Shown: one piece after another, positions 1-8,715 of the stretch
Numbering within the stretch: position 1 is the stretch's first letter
How the letters are laid out: each line of letters opens with the position of its first letter
NCBI GenBank assembly: GCA_030157785.1
Contig: JAOAUC010000048.1
Location: 1 to 41,550, forward strand
Direction of reading: 5' to 3'
Origin: Zoogloea oleivorans
Lineage (GTDB): Bacteria > Pseudomonadota > Gammaproteobacteria > Burkholderiales > Rhodocyclaceae
DNA: 41,550 nt
Notes under the pieces: model-generated
The model's input: the letters and a program-made list of their open reading frames with translations, nothing else
What the model was told of the DNA's origin: nothing
Database searches by the model: none
Made by a program: the position numbers and the translations under genes

Positions 1-55
1 GCAGGCGCCGCTCTCCGGGCAGGGTTTCTGCTGCTATTCCGATGGTCAGGGACAT
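1..55 (-). CDS. pntA: NAD(P) transhydrogenase subunit alpha, N-terminal fragment
   Basis: Only the first 18 codons lie in the window. They read MSLTIGIAAETLPGERRL, which fits the opening of PntA, the NAD(H)-binding subunit of the proton-translocating transhydrogenase (family pattern: a short strand, then G-I-x-x-E-T-x-P-G-E-x-R). The ATG is preceded by an AAGGA ribosome site. The gene lies 28 bases downstream of the stress/hemerythrin gene on the same strand, so it may be the end of the beta-oxidation operon or the head of a pnt operon. By family knowledge the enzyme couples hydride transfer between NADH and NADP+ to the proton gradient and could supply NADPH for oxygenases. The identification rests on a short stretch only. 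Confidence 0.7.
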   Translation of the reverse strand, partial: MSLTIGIAAETLPGERRL

Positions 56-83
56 GCTTTTCCTTGTTGAATCAATTGCAGTA

Positions 84-1133
84 TCACGACGTGCCGACAT
101 CCCGCCTGCTGCCTGCGGTCATCGTGTTGGCAATGGTGGTGAAGAGATGCAGGAACTCCTCAGAGGACAAGTCGCCGAGCTTCGGATCATGGTTTTCGGT
201 AAATGCCGCGGCGATTTCCTTCCACTCCTCTTCATGCAGCGAACTGGACGCCAACGGCAGAACGTTGCGCTCCTCGAAGCCGATGTGAGTACGCACCAGG
301 GTGACGAGGGCCATCACCTTGCCGGAAAGGGCGCCAGCCGCCGCCGCGTCGCCTTGCCGTGCAAGAGCAAGCTGGGAAGCCAGTTGTTCCACCAGTTCGT
401 GCTCGCCCACGTGTTGGACCTCCATGCTTGCCAGCATGGCCTCACACTCCGGCGCATGCTCGCGCATCCAGCGATGGAGGTATTTCTCTTCCTTCGGGTG
501 GTGCACCCGCTCGGGAAAGGCCCGCAGATAGGCGACCATCGGTTCGAGCAGGGCGTAGTCGGGTGCCTGACCGGCAGCGGAAGCTTCGCTGACAATGTTT
601 TCCATGCCCTGTATCACAACGGCCAGGGAGCGATGCTCGTCTCGGATGATGCCCAGCGCCTGCTCTTCCGCACTCAGGGGGTGCATTGAGGCCACGCGGG
701 TCACCAGCAGAGCAATCGGCGAACCGCGCAGCACGCGCTCGGTCTGCGAATTGTAGAGCCAGCCGCGGATTCCACTACGCGCACCACGCGAGGCCATAAC
801 GATCAGATCACAGCCATTCTCCAGCGCGGCCTCGATGATTGCTTCGGCTGCGTGGTCCGACGTATGCGCGATACCTTTGCACTCAACGCCCCGGGCGACC
901 GTTCCGGCAATGGCCTTAGTGAGGAGCGCGTTGGTCTCCCCCAGAGCGGCTTCGTTGAAGTTTCCCGGCAAAACCGATCGCATGACCGCCCCGTCCCCGG
1001 TTGCCCCCAGGTCAGCCGTGGCGTGGAAAAAGCTAATGCGTGCTCCAAAGGTTCGTGCGAGTTCGCACGCGACATCGACATTGGTGGCTGACAGGGAAGT
1101 GTCGTCGATGGGTACGAGCAGATGGCGGTACAT
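84..1133 (-). CDS. Universal stress protein fused to a hemerythrin-like HHE domain
   Basis: A 349-residue two-domain protein. Residues 1-150 are a UspA fold: it opens MYRHLLVPIDD and carries the glycine-rich nucleotide-binding region near GARSGIRG with a following G-S-P. Residues from about 160 form a four-helix hemerythrin domain with the expected metal ligands: His in RDEHRS, the HHPKEE helix, the GEHE helix and a HIGFEE helix. Such domains bind a di-iron centre and sense or buffer O2, NO or iron. The ATG at 1133 was chosen over an in-frame upstream start because it has an AGGAGA ribosome site and begins the USP fold. It lies 40 bases after the 3-hydroxyacyl-CoA dehydrogenase gene and is probably co-transcribed with it. 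The role in the operon is unknown; protection of oxygen- or iron-dependent steps is a guess. Confidence 0.88.
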   Translation of the reverse strand: MYRHLLVPIDDTSLSATNVDVACELARTFGARISFFHATADLGATGDGAVMRSVLPGNFNEAALGETNALLTKAIAGTVARGVECKGIAHTSDHAAEAIIEAALENGCDLIVMASRGARSGIRGWLYNSQTERVLRGSPIALLVTRVASMHPLSAEEQALGIIRDEHRSLAVVIQGMENIVSEASAAGQAPDYALLEPMVAYLRAFPERVHHPKEEKYLHRWMREHAPECEAMLASMEVQHVGEHELVEQLASQLALARQGDAAAAGALSGKVMALVTLVRTHIGFEERNVLPLASSSLHEEEWKEIAAAFTENHDPKLGDLSSEEFLHLFTTIANTMTAGSRRDVGTS

Positions 1134-1173
1134 GATAGGAATCTCCTGGGTAACCGTACCGGGCAAGCCGGCC

Positions 1174-2025
1174 TTACGCGTAGTCGTAGAAACCACACCC
1201 GCTCTTGCGACCAAAGCGTCCGGCGGCAACCATTTCCTTCAGTAGCGGTGCCGGGCGGTATTTCGGATCGTTGAAGCCTTCATAAAAGACCTGCATCACT
1301 GCCAGCAGTGTGTCGAGGCCGATCAGGTCGGCCAGTGCTAGGGGGCCAATGGGATGGTTGCAGCCCAGCTTCATGCCGGTGTCGATATCCTCGGCGCTGG
1401 CCAGGCCTTCCTGCAGTACGAAGACGGCTTCGTTGATCATCGGCACGAGGATCCGGTTAACCACGAAGCCCGGGCTGTTTTTTGCGGTGATCGGAGCCTT
1501 TCCGATTTCCTTGGCGAAAACCACCGCTTTGGCATGGGTTTCATCGGAGGTCTGCAGGCCGCGGATGAGCTCAAGCAACTCCATCATCGGGACCGGATTG
1601 AAGAAGTGCGTACCGATAAGACGCTCAGGGTGCTGGATGACAGCTGCCAGCTGGGTAATAGAGATCGACGAGGTATTGGTGGCGATCGTCGTGGTCGCAG
1701 GCACCAGTTCATCAACCTGCTTCAGGATGCACAACTTGAGCTCGAGGTTTTCTGTCGCGGCTTCGATAACCATGTCCACTGCCTTCAGGGACGCGTAATC
1801 CGTACTGCCATGAACGCGCAGTAGTGCGGCATCCCGCTGGGCCATGCTGAGCCTGTCCTTCTTGACCAGCCGTTCGAGACTGGCCGATAGATTCTGCAGC
1901 CCGCGCTGGACGGCAGCTTCGGAGACATCGATCATCGTCACTTCGAGCCCAGCCTGCGCGCATACCTGCGCAATGCCGTTGCCCATGGTCCCGGCGCCGA
2001 TGACGCCAATGTGCTTGATGCTCAT
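1174..2025 (-). CDS. 3-hydroxyacyl-CoA dehydrogenase (3-hydroxybutyryl-CoA dehydrogenase type)
   Basis: A 283-residue cytosolic NAD-dependent dehydrogenase that oxidises L-3-hydroxyacyl-CoA to 3-ketoacyl-CoA. The N-terminal Rossmann site reads IGVIGAGTMGNGIAQ (residues 5-19). The family motifs ATNTSS, the catalytic-histidine segment GTHFFNPVPMMELLE and the NSPGFVVNRIL segment follow, and the C-terminal domain ends GRKSGCGFYDY. The length matches the short single-domain-pair family (Hbd/PaaH/FadB2). The start is at MSIKHIG, with AAGGA upstream; a longer in-frame opening adds 12 residues with no family likeness. It duplicates the dehydrogenase half of the FadJ-like protein in the same operon, so it may serve a different chain length or the ring-derived intermediates. 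Confidence 0.92.
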   Translation of the reverse strand: MSIKHIGVIGAGTMGNGIAQVCAQAGLEVTMIDVSEAAVQRGLQNLSASLERLVKKDRLSMAQRDAALLRVHGSTDYASLKAVDMVIEAATENLELKLCILKQVDELVPATTTIATNTSSISITQLAAVIQHPERLIGTHFFNPVPMMELLELIRGLQTSDETHAKAVVFAKEIGKAPITAKNSPGFVVNRILVPMINEAVFVLQEGLASAEDIDTGMKLGCNHPIGPLALADLIGLDTLLAVMQVFYEGFNDPKYRPAPLLKEMVAAGRFGRKSGCGFYDYA

Positions 2026-2072
2026 TTCGTGTTCCTTGTTAAAGTTTGAAGATCGGCGCAACGAGCGCGCGT

Positions 2073-2861
2073 CTAGCGTCCAGTGAAAATGGGTACCTGC
2101 TTGGCCAGAAAGGCACGCACGCCGGCACGAAAGTCGTTCGTTTCCGTCGCCGCCTTGAAAGCCGCGCGTTCGGCTTCGAGCTGCTCGGCCAGACTTGAAT
2201 GAAAGGATTGCTGAACGAGTTGCTTGTAGCTGCCATAGGCCCGGGTCGGGCCGCTGGCGAGCCGGCTGGCCCAGATTTGTGCGAGGTCGTCCAGTTGATC
2301 AAGCGGGACAAGCTCGTTCACCAGCCCTATGGTCAGCGCTTCCTCCGCAGAGAGCGGCTCGCTCAACATGTAAAAACGGGCAGCCCGACGGGGGCCGAGC
2401 AGCCTTGGCAGATCGTAAGTTCCGCCGCAATCCGGCGACGCGCCAACCCGGTCATAGGCCATGACGAAACGGGTGCCCGCCGCGGCGATCACCAGGTCAC
2501 AGCCCGCCATCAGTGACAGCCCTGCCCCAGCCACTGCGCCGTGCACGACGGCCAGCACCGGTGCATCGATTTCCCGCAGGATCCTGATCGCCGGATGCAG
2601 CGCATCCAGCAGTTCGTCGACCACCCCGGCTGCGTGATCAAAATCCTCAGCAAAACGCGCCAGGTCGCCGCCCGCCACGAAGGCTCTGCCCGTGGCAGAC
2701 AAAACGACACAACGTACGCAATCGTCGGCGGCCAGCACCTCCACCTGCGCCAGGAGTGCCTTGGCCAGCGGCACGTCGATCGCGTTCAGGACCTCCGGGC
2801 GGTTGAATTTCAGGTGGGCGATACCAGTGCCCTGATCGATATCCAGTTGAACCAGATTCAC
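2073..2861 (-). CDS. Enoyl-CoA hydratase/isomerase family protein, PaaG-like
   Basis: A 262-residue crotonase-fold protein starting at GTG with a well-placed GAGGA. The oxyanion-hole segments are present (AFVAGGDLARF near 60-70 and HGAVAGAGLSL near 108-117). The two catalytic glutamates of classical hydratases are absent: the first position is Ser116 and the second is replaced in AYDRVGASPDCGG. Asp144 in SPDCGG matches the single catalytic aspartate of PaaG-type isomerases, and the C-terminus FLAKQVPIFTGR also resembles PaaG. I therefore read it as an enoyl-CoA isomerase, or an epoxyacyl-CoA/oxepin isomerase-type enzyme, rather than a plain hydratase. In this operon double-bond shifting of an unsaturated or cyclic acyl-CoA is the likely task. 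Spacing to the acyl-CoA dehydrogenase gene upstream is 22 bases. Confidence 0.85.
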   Translation of the reverse strand: MNLVQLDIDQGTGIAHLKFNRPEVLNAIDVPLAKALLAQVEVLAADDCVRCVVLSATGRAFVAGGDLARFAEDFDHAAGVVDELLDALHPAIRILREIDAPVLAVVHGAVAGAGLSLMAGCDLVIAAAGTRFVMAYDRVGASPDCGGTYDLPRLLGPRRAARFYMLSEPLSAEEALTIGLVNELVPLDQLDDLAQIWASRLASGPTRAYGSYKQLVQQSFHSSLAEQLEAERAAFKAATETNDFRAGVRAFLAKQVPIFTGR

Positions 2862-2883
2862 GTGCTTGTCCTCAAGTTATCGC

Positions 2884-4026
2884 TCAGCAATCCAGAATCG
2901 AGCGCGCGATGATTTCCTTCATGATCTCGGAGGTGCCAGCGAGAATCCGATGCACGCGCTCATCTTGGTAAAGCAGGCAGATCGGGTACTCCTCCATGTA
3001 GCCGGCGCCTCCATGCTGTTGCACCCCTTCGTCCACCATGCGACCGTTGACTTCGCTGGTGTAAAGCTTGGCGCGGGCCGCATCCACCGCATCGAGTTGG
3101 CCCTCGTTGTGCCTAGCCACCAGTTGATCGACCCAGCACTGAGCCACTTCAATTTCCGTATCAAGGGCCGCCAGCTTGAAGCGGGTGTTCTGCATGGTGC
3201 TCAGCGGCTTGCCAAACACCCGGCGCTCACGCACGAAATCCTTGGTGATCTGCATGGCGAGGCGTGCTGCAGCGATGTTGTAGATCGCCCCGAGCAGGCG
3301 CTCCTCCGCCAAGCCTTGCATCAGATGATGAAAACCCGAGTGCGGTTGGCCAAGGACGTTGCTCTTGGGAATCTTCACGTCGTGGAAGAAGAGCTCGGAC
3401 GTGTCCTGGGATTTCAGTCCCATCTTTTTCAGGTTGCGGCCCCGCTCGAATCCTTCCATACCCCGCTCTACGAGGAACAGCGTCAAACCGTGGGATTTTT
3501 CCGGATGGGTACGGGCGGCGACGAGTACCACATCGGCATTGATTCCGTTGGAGATGTAGGTCTTGGAACCATTGAGAACCCAGTGGTCATCCTTCTCGAC
3601 GGCGCGGGTCTTCATGCTCGACAGATCCGAGCCGGCATCCGGCTCGGTCATCGCAATGGCGAGAATCTTTTCGCCGCTGAGAATCCCGGGGTAAAAGCGC
3701 TGCTTCTGCTCCTCGGTGCCAAAATGCTCCAGGTAGGGCGCCACCAACCGGCTGTGCAGCCAGAAGAAGAAGCCCCTGTCGCCATGAAAGACGTTCTCTT
3801 CGATCAGTATCTGTTCGTAGCGGAAATCCTTCAGCCCCAGGCCGCCGTACTTCTCGTCCATCCAGATGCACAGGTAGCCCATCTCGCCGGCTTTGAGATA
3901 GGCCTCCCGGTCGACGATATTGGCTTCCCGCCAGCGTTCGCTGTGCGGCGCGATTTCACCCTGAAAGAACTTGCGGGCCGAGTCACGGAACATTTCCATC
4001 TCGGAATCGAAGGCTGTGCGTTTCAT
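2884..4026 (-). CDS. Acyl-CoA dehydrogenase (LCAD/isovaleryl-type)
   Basis: A 380-residue FAD enzyme that introduces the alpha,beta double bond into acyl-CoA. The substrate/FAD motif AMTEPDAGSD lies at 125-134, and the C-terminal segment reads RILAGTSEIMKEIIARS. In short- and medium-chain enzymes the base is a glutamate just before GT in that segment; here it is alanine. The alternative base used by long-chain and isovaleryl-CoA dehydrogenases, a glutamate in an ERL motif, is present at 241-242 (AEERLLG). That places it in the long-chain/branched-chain branch. The ATG at 4026 begins the conserved N-terminal helix; the long in-frame extension upstream is arginine-rich shadow of the neighbouring gene. 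It lies 17 bases after the FadJ-like gene. Electrons would pass to ETF, which is not encoded here. Confidence 0.92.
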   Translation of the reverse strand: MKRTAFDSEMEMFRDSARKFFQGEIAPHSERWREANIVDREAYLKAGEMGYLCIWMDEKYGGLGLKDFRYEQILIEENVFHGDRGFFFWLHSRLVAPYLEHFGTEEQKQRFYPGILSGEKILAIAMTEPDAGSDLSSMKTRAVEKDDHWVLNGSKTYISNGINADVVLVAARTHPEKSHGLTLFLVERGMEGFERGRNLKKMGLKSQDTSELFFHDVKIPKSNVLGQPHSGFHHLMQGLAEERLLGAIYNIAAARLAMQITKDFVRERRVFGKPLSTMQNTRFKLAALDTEIEVAQCWVDQLVARHNEGQLDAVDAARAKLYTSEVNGRMVDEGVQQHGGAGYMEEYPICLLYQDERVHRILAGTSEIMKEIIARSILDC

Positions 4027-4043
4027 GGCGATCGGAACCTCTA

Positions 4044-6179
4044 TTACTGGGGAAGGGGGTGGAAGCGCTGGCCGTTCTCGGCGGCTTCGCGCAGCTTGAG
4101 TGGCACCTCGAAGCGGCTGCCGAAGGCGGCCGCCAGCGCATCGCAGTGGGCAACAAAGCGGCTCGCGCCCTCGTTGTCGACGACCGACAGCGGACCTCCG
4201 AGGTAGGACGGGAAGGCCCAGCCCAGATGCGCACCGAGGTCGGCTTCGCGCGGATCGGCAATCACGCCGTCGGCCCAGCAGCGCATGGCCTCGACCACCT
4301 GCGCGTACAGCAGGCGCTCCTTGACCACCGCCACATCGGGCTGAACGGCAGCGCGGGGAAGCACGAAGTCGAACACCTTGGGCTGGCCGGCCGGATAAGC
4401 GTAGAAGCCATGCCCGGACTTGCGGCCGAAGCGCCCGGCCGTAAAGAGGCGGTCGATGAGCGGATTGACTTCTGCATGCTTGTCCTTCGCCCAAGCCCCG
4501 TTTTCACGGGAGTGGAAGAAGTGCGCGATGTGATGCAGCACGTCGATGCCGACTTCGTCCGCCAGGGTCAGCGGACCTACCGCCATGCCAAGGGCCACGC
4601 CACCATTTTCGATCAGCACCGGATTGACCCCGTCGGCCAAGAGGCGCGCGCCTTCGCGGATGTAGGCCTCGACGCAGCGGGTCGTGTAGAAGCCATAGCC
4701 GTCGCGCACGACGATGGGCGTCTTGCGAATCTGCTGGATGTAATCGAGCGCCCGCGCCAGGGTTTCGTCGGATGTGGCTTCGCCGACGATGACTTCCACC
4801 AGAGCCATGCGAGACACTGGGGAGAAGAAGTGCAGGCCGATAAAGTTCTGCGGATGCCGGCTCGCCCGGGCCAGATCGTCGATGGGCAGCGCCGAAGTGT
4901 TGCTGGCAAAAATTGCCTGCGCCGGCATGGCGTCTTCGGCGTCGAGCGTGACCCGTGCCTTGACCTCCACATCCTCGAGCACGGCCTCGATCACCAGATC
5001 ACAGTGATGGAAGGCGCTGCAGCTTGCAGCCGGCTCGATTCGCCCGAGAATCCGGTCAGCGGTTTCACGGGTCAACCGGCCCTTCTCCACCTCGGTGTCG
5101 AGGCTCCGACCAATCCCGTCCCGACCGCGCTGGGCGGTAGCGAGATCACGGTCCACCAACACCACGTCGATGCCAACCGCGGCAGATACGTGGGCGATGC
5201 CGGCCCCCATGAATCCGGCGCCGACGATCCCCAGCGTCGTCACCTTCGACTTGGGCACACCGATCGGACGGCGGGCCAGCTTGTCGGCTGCCTGCTTGCC
5301 GAAGAACAGGGTCCGAATCATGTTTTGGGCGACCTGCCCCTGAACCAAGGTGACGAAGAGCTGCTGTTCCAGCTTCAGTCCCTTATCCATAGGCACCTTG
5401 GTGCCTTCGTAGATGGCCCGCAGGATGGCGTAGGACGCCGGGTAGTTGCCCTTGGTAACCGCATGCTCGGACGCGTTGGCGGCCACCAGTGCGTTGTTGT
5501 TGGCCGGAGAATAAGCATCGCCACCCGGCAGCTTGAAACCCTTTTCGTCCCATGGCGCTACGGCCTTGACCCGGCCTTCCTGCAGCGCCCTGACGGCGGC
5601 GTTGATGAGCTCCTCGGCCGGTACGACCTCCTGCAACAGGCCAAGCTTGAAGGCTGCCTGCGCATTCATCGGTTTGCCCTGAGTGAGAACCGGAATACTC
5701 GCGGCAATGCCAGCTAGGCGCGGCACCCGCTGGGTACCACCAGCGCCCGGAAGAAGCCCCAGGGTCACCTCTGGCAGGCCGAACTGGGCCTTGGGGTTGT
5801 CGGTAGCAATGCGGTAGTGGCAACTGAGAACAAGCTCGAGTCCGCCACCAAGCGCCGTACCGCTAACTGCCGCCACCACCGGCTTGCCGCAGGTTTCGAT
5901 ACGCCGGAACAGGCGGTTGTAGCGACCGATCAGTGCCATGCCCTGCTCCGGGCCAACACCAGGTTTGACGAAGTCGCTCATCTGCGCGAGGTCGGCGCCG
6001 GCGATAAAGCTGTCCTTGCCCGAGCGGATGACAATGCCGGTAACGGCTTCATCGGCCAGCAAACGGGTTAGGGAGGTATCCAGCAGGTCGGCAAGTTCGG
6101 TGGTGATGACATTCATCGAGCGATCCGGCATGTCGATGACGAGATGACCGATGGTGCCGTCAATTTGAGTCGTGATCAT
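4044..6179 (-). CDS. FadJ/FadB-like bifunctional enoyl-CoA hydratase / 3-hydroxyacyl-CoA dehydrogenase
   Basis: A 711-residue multifunctional enzyme. The crotonase domain (about 1-190) keeps both catalytic glutamates, Glu115 in GGGLELVL and Glu137 in FGLPEVTLG, plus the GAGGTQR segment. The NAD-binding domain begins near 315 with GIVGAGFMGAGIAH, followed by SNTSALPI and the catalytic GLHFFSPVSRM. Two C-terminal dehydrogenase helical domains complete the family layout, with GRFGRKSGHGFYAY. It catalyses hydration of trans-2-enoyl-CoA and oxidation of the L-3-hydroxy product. The start MITTQIDG has an upstream GGAAG. It lies 41 bases downstream of the thiolase, and the gene order thiolase then multifunctional protein mirrors FadA/FadB partnership. 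The hydratase active site is intact here, whereas the PaaG-like neighbour lacks it. Confidence 0.94.
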   Translation of the reverse strand: MITTQIDGTIGHLVIDMPDRSMNVITTELADLLDTSLTRLLADEAVTGIVIRSGKDSFIAGADLAQMSDFVKPGVGPEQGMALIGRYNRLFRRIETCGKPVVAAVSGTALGGGLELVLSCHYRIATDNPKAQFGLPEVTLGLLPGAGGTQRVPRLAGIAASIPVLTQGKPMNAQAAFKLGLLQEVVPAEELINAAVRALQEGRVKAVAPWDEKGFKLPGGDAYSPANNNALVAANASEHAVTKGNYPASYAILRAIYEGTKVPMDKGLKLEQQLFVTLVQGQVAQNMIRTLFFGKQAADKLARRPIGVPKSKVTTLGIVGAGFMGAGIAHVSAAVGIDVVLVDRDLATAQRGRDGIGRSLDTEVEKGRLTRETADRILGRIEPAASCSAFHHCDLVIEAVLEDVEVKARVTLDAEDAMPAQAIFASNTSALPIDDLARASRHPQNFIGLHFFSPVSRMALVEVIVGEATSDETLARALDYIQQIRKTPIVVRDGYGFYTTRCVEAYIREGARLLADGVNPVLIENGGVALGMAVGPLTLADEVGIDVLHHIAHFFHSRENGAWAKDKHAEVNPLIDRLFTAGRFGRKSGHGFYAYPAGQPKVFDFVLPRAAVQPDVAVVKERLLYAQVVEAMRCWADGVIADPREADLGAHLGWAFPSYLGGPLSVVDNEGASRFVAHCDALAAAFGSRFEVPLKLREAAENGQRFHPLPQ

Positions 6180-6220
6180 GGTGTCTTCCTTTATTCGCAG
6201 CGGTGCAAGTAGCCCGGGGC

Positions 6221-7429
6221 TCAGATGCGTTCGATGATCGTGGCGACACCCATACCGGCGCCGATGCACAGGGTGGCCAGAGCGGTGGATTTGCCGGTCC
6301 GCTCCAGCTCGTCCAGGGCGATGCCCAGGATCATTGCGCCGGTGGCGCCGAGGGGATGGCCCATGGCGATCGCGCCGCCATTGACGTTCACCTTGTCCGG
6401 ATCAATGGCCAGGGCATCGATGAAGCGCAGCGCGACGGCCGCAAAGGCTTCGTTGATCTCGAACAGATCGATGTCTGAGGCCGTCATGCCTGCGCGCTTC
6501 AGGGCCTTTTCGGCAGCGAGGGACGGACCCGTGAGCATGATGGTCGGCTCCGAACCGATCTCTGCGAAGGCTCGTATGCGTGCCCGCGGCTTGAGACCGG
6601 CCGCTTCACCGGCCGCCGCAGAGCCAATCAGCACCGCGCAGGCGCCATCGACAATCCCCGACGAATTGCCGGCGTGATGGACATGGCGAATGCTTTCGAC
6701 TTCGGGATAACGCTGGATGGCCAGGGCGTCAAAGCCAGCCTTCCGACCTAGCTCTGCAAACGAGGGCTTGAGTCCGGAAAGGTCTTCGAGCTTGCAGTTG
6801 GCGCGAATAGCCTCATCCCTGGCGAGCAGGATTTCCCCGAGGATGCCCATGACCGGCACAACAGAGCGATCGAAGCGGCCTTCTGCCCAGGCCCGGGCTG
6901 CCAGATGGTGACTGCGGATCGCAAAGGCATCCACGTCGTCCCGCGTGTAGTTCCAGATGGACGCCACGAGGTCGGCACTGATGCCCTGAGGAATGAAATT
7001 GGAGGTAAAGGCGCTCACCGGATCGACACTCCAGGCCCCGCCGTCGGAGAGAATCGGTACGCGCGACATGGATTCGGCACCGCCGGCAATCACGAAGCCC
7101 TCGACTCCTGCATGCACTTTGGAGGCGGCCATGTTGCAGGCCTCCAGCCCGGAACCACAGAAGCGGTTGATCTGCACGCCGGAGGCCTCCTGGGCATAGC
7201 CGGCCTGGAGCGCGGCGACCCGGGGCAGACATTGCCCCTGCTCCCCTACCGGCGCCACCACGCCGAAGATGATGTCCTCGACCTGACGAGTGTCCAGGTT
7301 GTTGCGGTCGCGCAGAGCGGCGAGCACAGTCGCGCCAAGATGCACTGCAGTTGCTTCATGCAGGGATCCGTCGGGTTTTCCGCGACCTCGCGGCGTCCGC
7401 ACGTGGTCATAGATCAGGGGTGAGTTCAT
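6221..7429 (-). CDS. Acetyl-CoA acyltransferase (3-ketoacyl-CoA thiolase)
   Basis: A 402-residue thiolase that cleaves 3-ketoacyl-CoA to acetyl-CoA or propionyl-CoA and a shortened acyl-CoA. All three catalytic segments are present: nucleophile Cys91 in [10 protein letters not shown], His358 in GHPLGATGA, and Cys388 in CIGAGMGVA. The motif [12 protein letters not shown] lies before them. The length is that of FadA-type enzymes. The ATG has an AGGAG site ten bases upstream. It is followed by the FadJ-like gene and preceded, after 98 bases, by the racemase gene; no terminator is visible in that gap, so I treat it as the same operon. A second thiolase ends at the right edge of the window. Confidence 0.94.
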   Translation of the reverse strand: MNSPLIYDHVRTPRGRGKPDGSLHEATAVHLGATVLAALRDRNNLDTRQVEDIIFGVVAPVGEQGQCLPRVAALQAGYAQEASGVQINRFCGSGLEACNMAASKVHAGVEGFVIAGGAESMSRVPILSDGGAWSVDPVSAFTSNFIPQGISADLVASIWNYTRDDVDAFAIRSHHLAARAWAEGRFDRSVVPVMGILGEILLARDEAIRANCKLEDLSGLKPSFAELGRKAGFDALAIQRYPEVESIRHVHHAGNSSGIVDGACAVLIGSAAAGEAAGLKPRARIRAFAEIGSEPTIMLTGPSLAAEKALKRAGMTASDIDLFEINEAFAAVALRFIDALAIDPDKVNVNGGAIAMGHPLGATGAMILGIALDELERTGKSTALATLCIGAGMGVATIIERI

Positions 7430-7527
7430 GACGATAGCTCCTGGCTTTGCTCGAAAAAAGGTAAAAGGGGGCCTTGGCAGTGCGCGAGAGCGCCCGCCGG
7501 TTTATCGATCTGCGTGTTGGAGAGCCG

Positions 7528-8712
7528 CTAGCGGACTACGCCATCGGCGGTCAGCGCCCTGATTTGATCAGCGCTGAACTGCCAGTCCCGAAGAATCTCC
7601 CGACTGTGTTCGCCCACTGCGGGCGGACGGACTGGTGTGCCGGTTGGGGTGCGGCTGAAGCGTGGCGCCGGTGCCGGCTGGGTGACACCGTCGATCTCGA
7701 TGAAAGTTTGGCGGGCAACATTGTGGGGATGCCCGGGCGCCTCCTCCATATTGAGGACCGGCGCGAAGCACGCATCCGTTCCTTCAAGCATCCCGCACCA
7801 TTCGGCACACGTGCGGGTCCTAAAAACATCGGCAAGCGTCTGCCGCAGGGCGGGCCAGCGGGAGGGCTCCATCTGCTCCTCGAAGGCGGGATCGGCGATC
7901 TCGCACAAAGCCAGCAGACGCTTGTAAAAATGAGGCTCCAGCGGGCCGATAGCGATGTATTTCCCGTCGAGGCAGGCGAAGCTGCCGTAGAAATGGGCAC
8001 CACCATCCACCAGATTGGCCTGCCGCTCGTCACGCCACTGCCCGGCGGCTCGCAGGCCGTAAAACATGGCCATCAACAGAGCCGAGCCGTCGGTCATCGC
8101 CGCATCCACTACCTGCCCTTGCCCCGAACGCCGGGCCTCGAGCATGGCGCAGACCATTCCGAAAGCCAGCAGCATGCCGCCACCGCCCAGATCACCGACA
8201 AGGTTCAACGGTGGCGACGGCGGGTGGTCAGGATGACCCATGGCGGCCAACGCACCAGTGAGGGCGATGTAGTTGATATCGTGGCCAGGGGCCTGGGCCA
8301 GCGGCCCATCCTGTCCCCATCCCGTCATGCGGCCGAAGACCAGCTTTGAATTGCGGCCCAAGCAGACGTCCGGACCCAGCCCAAGGCGCTCCATCACGCC
8401 CGGCCGGAAGCCCTCGATCAGCGCATCAGCCTGATCGATGAGCTTCAACACGGTTTCAGGGCCGGCCGGGGCCTTGAGATTAACGGCGATGGAACGGCGC
8501 CCTCTGGCCTGGATATCGAAGCGCGTGTTGAGCGCGCTGTAGGCCGCCGGCAGCGGGCCGCTGCGGGGCTGATCGACACGAATCACCTCCGCGCCCATGT
8601 CGGCAAGGAGCATTGCACAAAAAGGCCCGGGGCCGATGCCCACCATTTCAACGACCTTCAACCCCGCCAGCGGCCCCATCACGACACGCTTTTTTTCGTC
8701 TGCCGTCTTCAT
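7528..8712 (-). CDS. Alpha-methylacyl-CoA racemase (CaiB/BaiF family III fold)
   Basis: A 394-residue protein of the class III CoA-transferase fold. Three residues separate it from true transferases. The catalytic set of bacterial alpha-methylacyl-CoA racemase (His, Asp, Glu) is all present: His144 in [10 protein letters not shown], Asp174 in VGDLGGGGM and Glu259 in LEPHFYKRL. The opening [21 protein letters not shown] is typical of the racemase branch. By family knowledge it interconverts 2R and 2S methyl-branched acyl-CoAs so that acyl-CoA dehydrogenase can act, as in isoprenoid and steroid side-chain breakdown. The start lies three bases after the stop of the ligase gene, with AGGTGG inside that gene's end, so translation is probably coupled. 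An internal ATG 11 codons in is the alternative start. Confidence 0.9.
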   Translation of the reverse strand: MKTADEKKRVVMGPLAGLKVVEMVGIGPGPFCAMLLADMGAEVIRVDQPRSGPLPAAYSALNTRFDIQARGRRSIAVNLKAPAGPETVLKLIDQADALIEGFRPGVMERLGLGPDVCLGRNSKLVFGRMTGWGQDGPLAQAPGHDINYIALTGALAAMGHPDHPPSPPLNLVGDLGGGGMLLAFGMVCAMLEARRSGQGQVVDAAMTDGSALLMAMFYGLRAAGQWRDERQANLVDGGAHFYGSFACLDGKYIAIGPLEPHFYKRLLALCEIADPAFEEQMEPSRWPALRQTLADVFRTRTCAEWCGMLEGTDACFAPVLNMEEAPGHPHNVARQTFIEIDGVTQPAPAPRFSRTPTGTPVRPPAVGEHSREILRDWQFSADQIRALTADGVVR

Positions 8713-8715
8713 CGC

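Noticed and set aside
4027..4494. N-terminal extension of the acyl-CoA dehydrogenase
   Set aside because: The added 156 residues are arginine/glycine-rich shadow of the FadJ-like gene end; the family N-terminus begins at 4026.
4059..5717. Long plus-strand open frame opposite the FadJ-like gene
   Set aside because: It mirrors the codon positions of the real gene and shows no domain; same reasoning applies to the long opposite frames at 2866-4206, 22017-23192, 25424-26737 and 33919-35454.
7528..8712. Class III CoA-transferase function
   Set aside because: The aspartate expected of true transferases is not in its usual setting, and the racemase His/Asp/Glu set is complete, so racemase is preferred.
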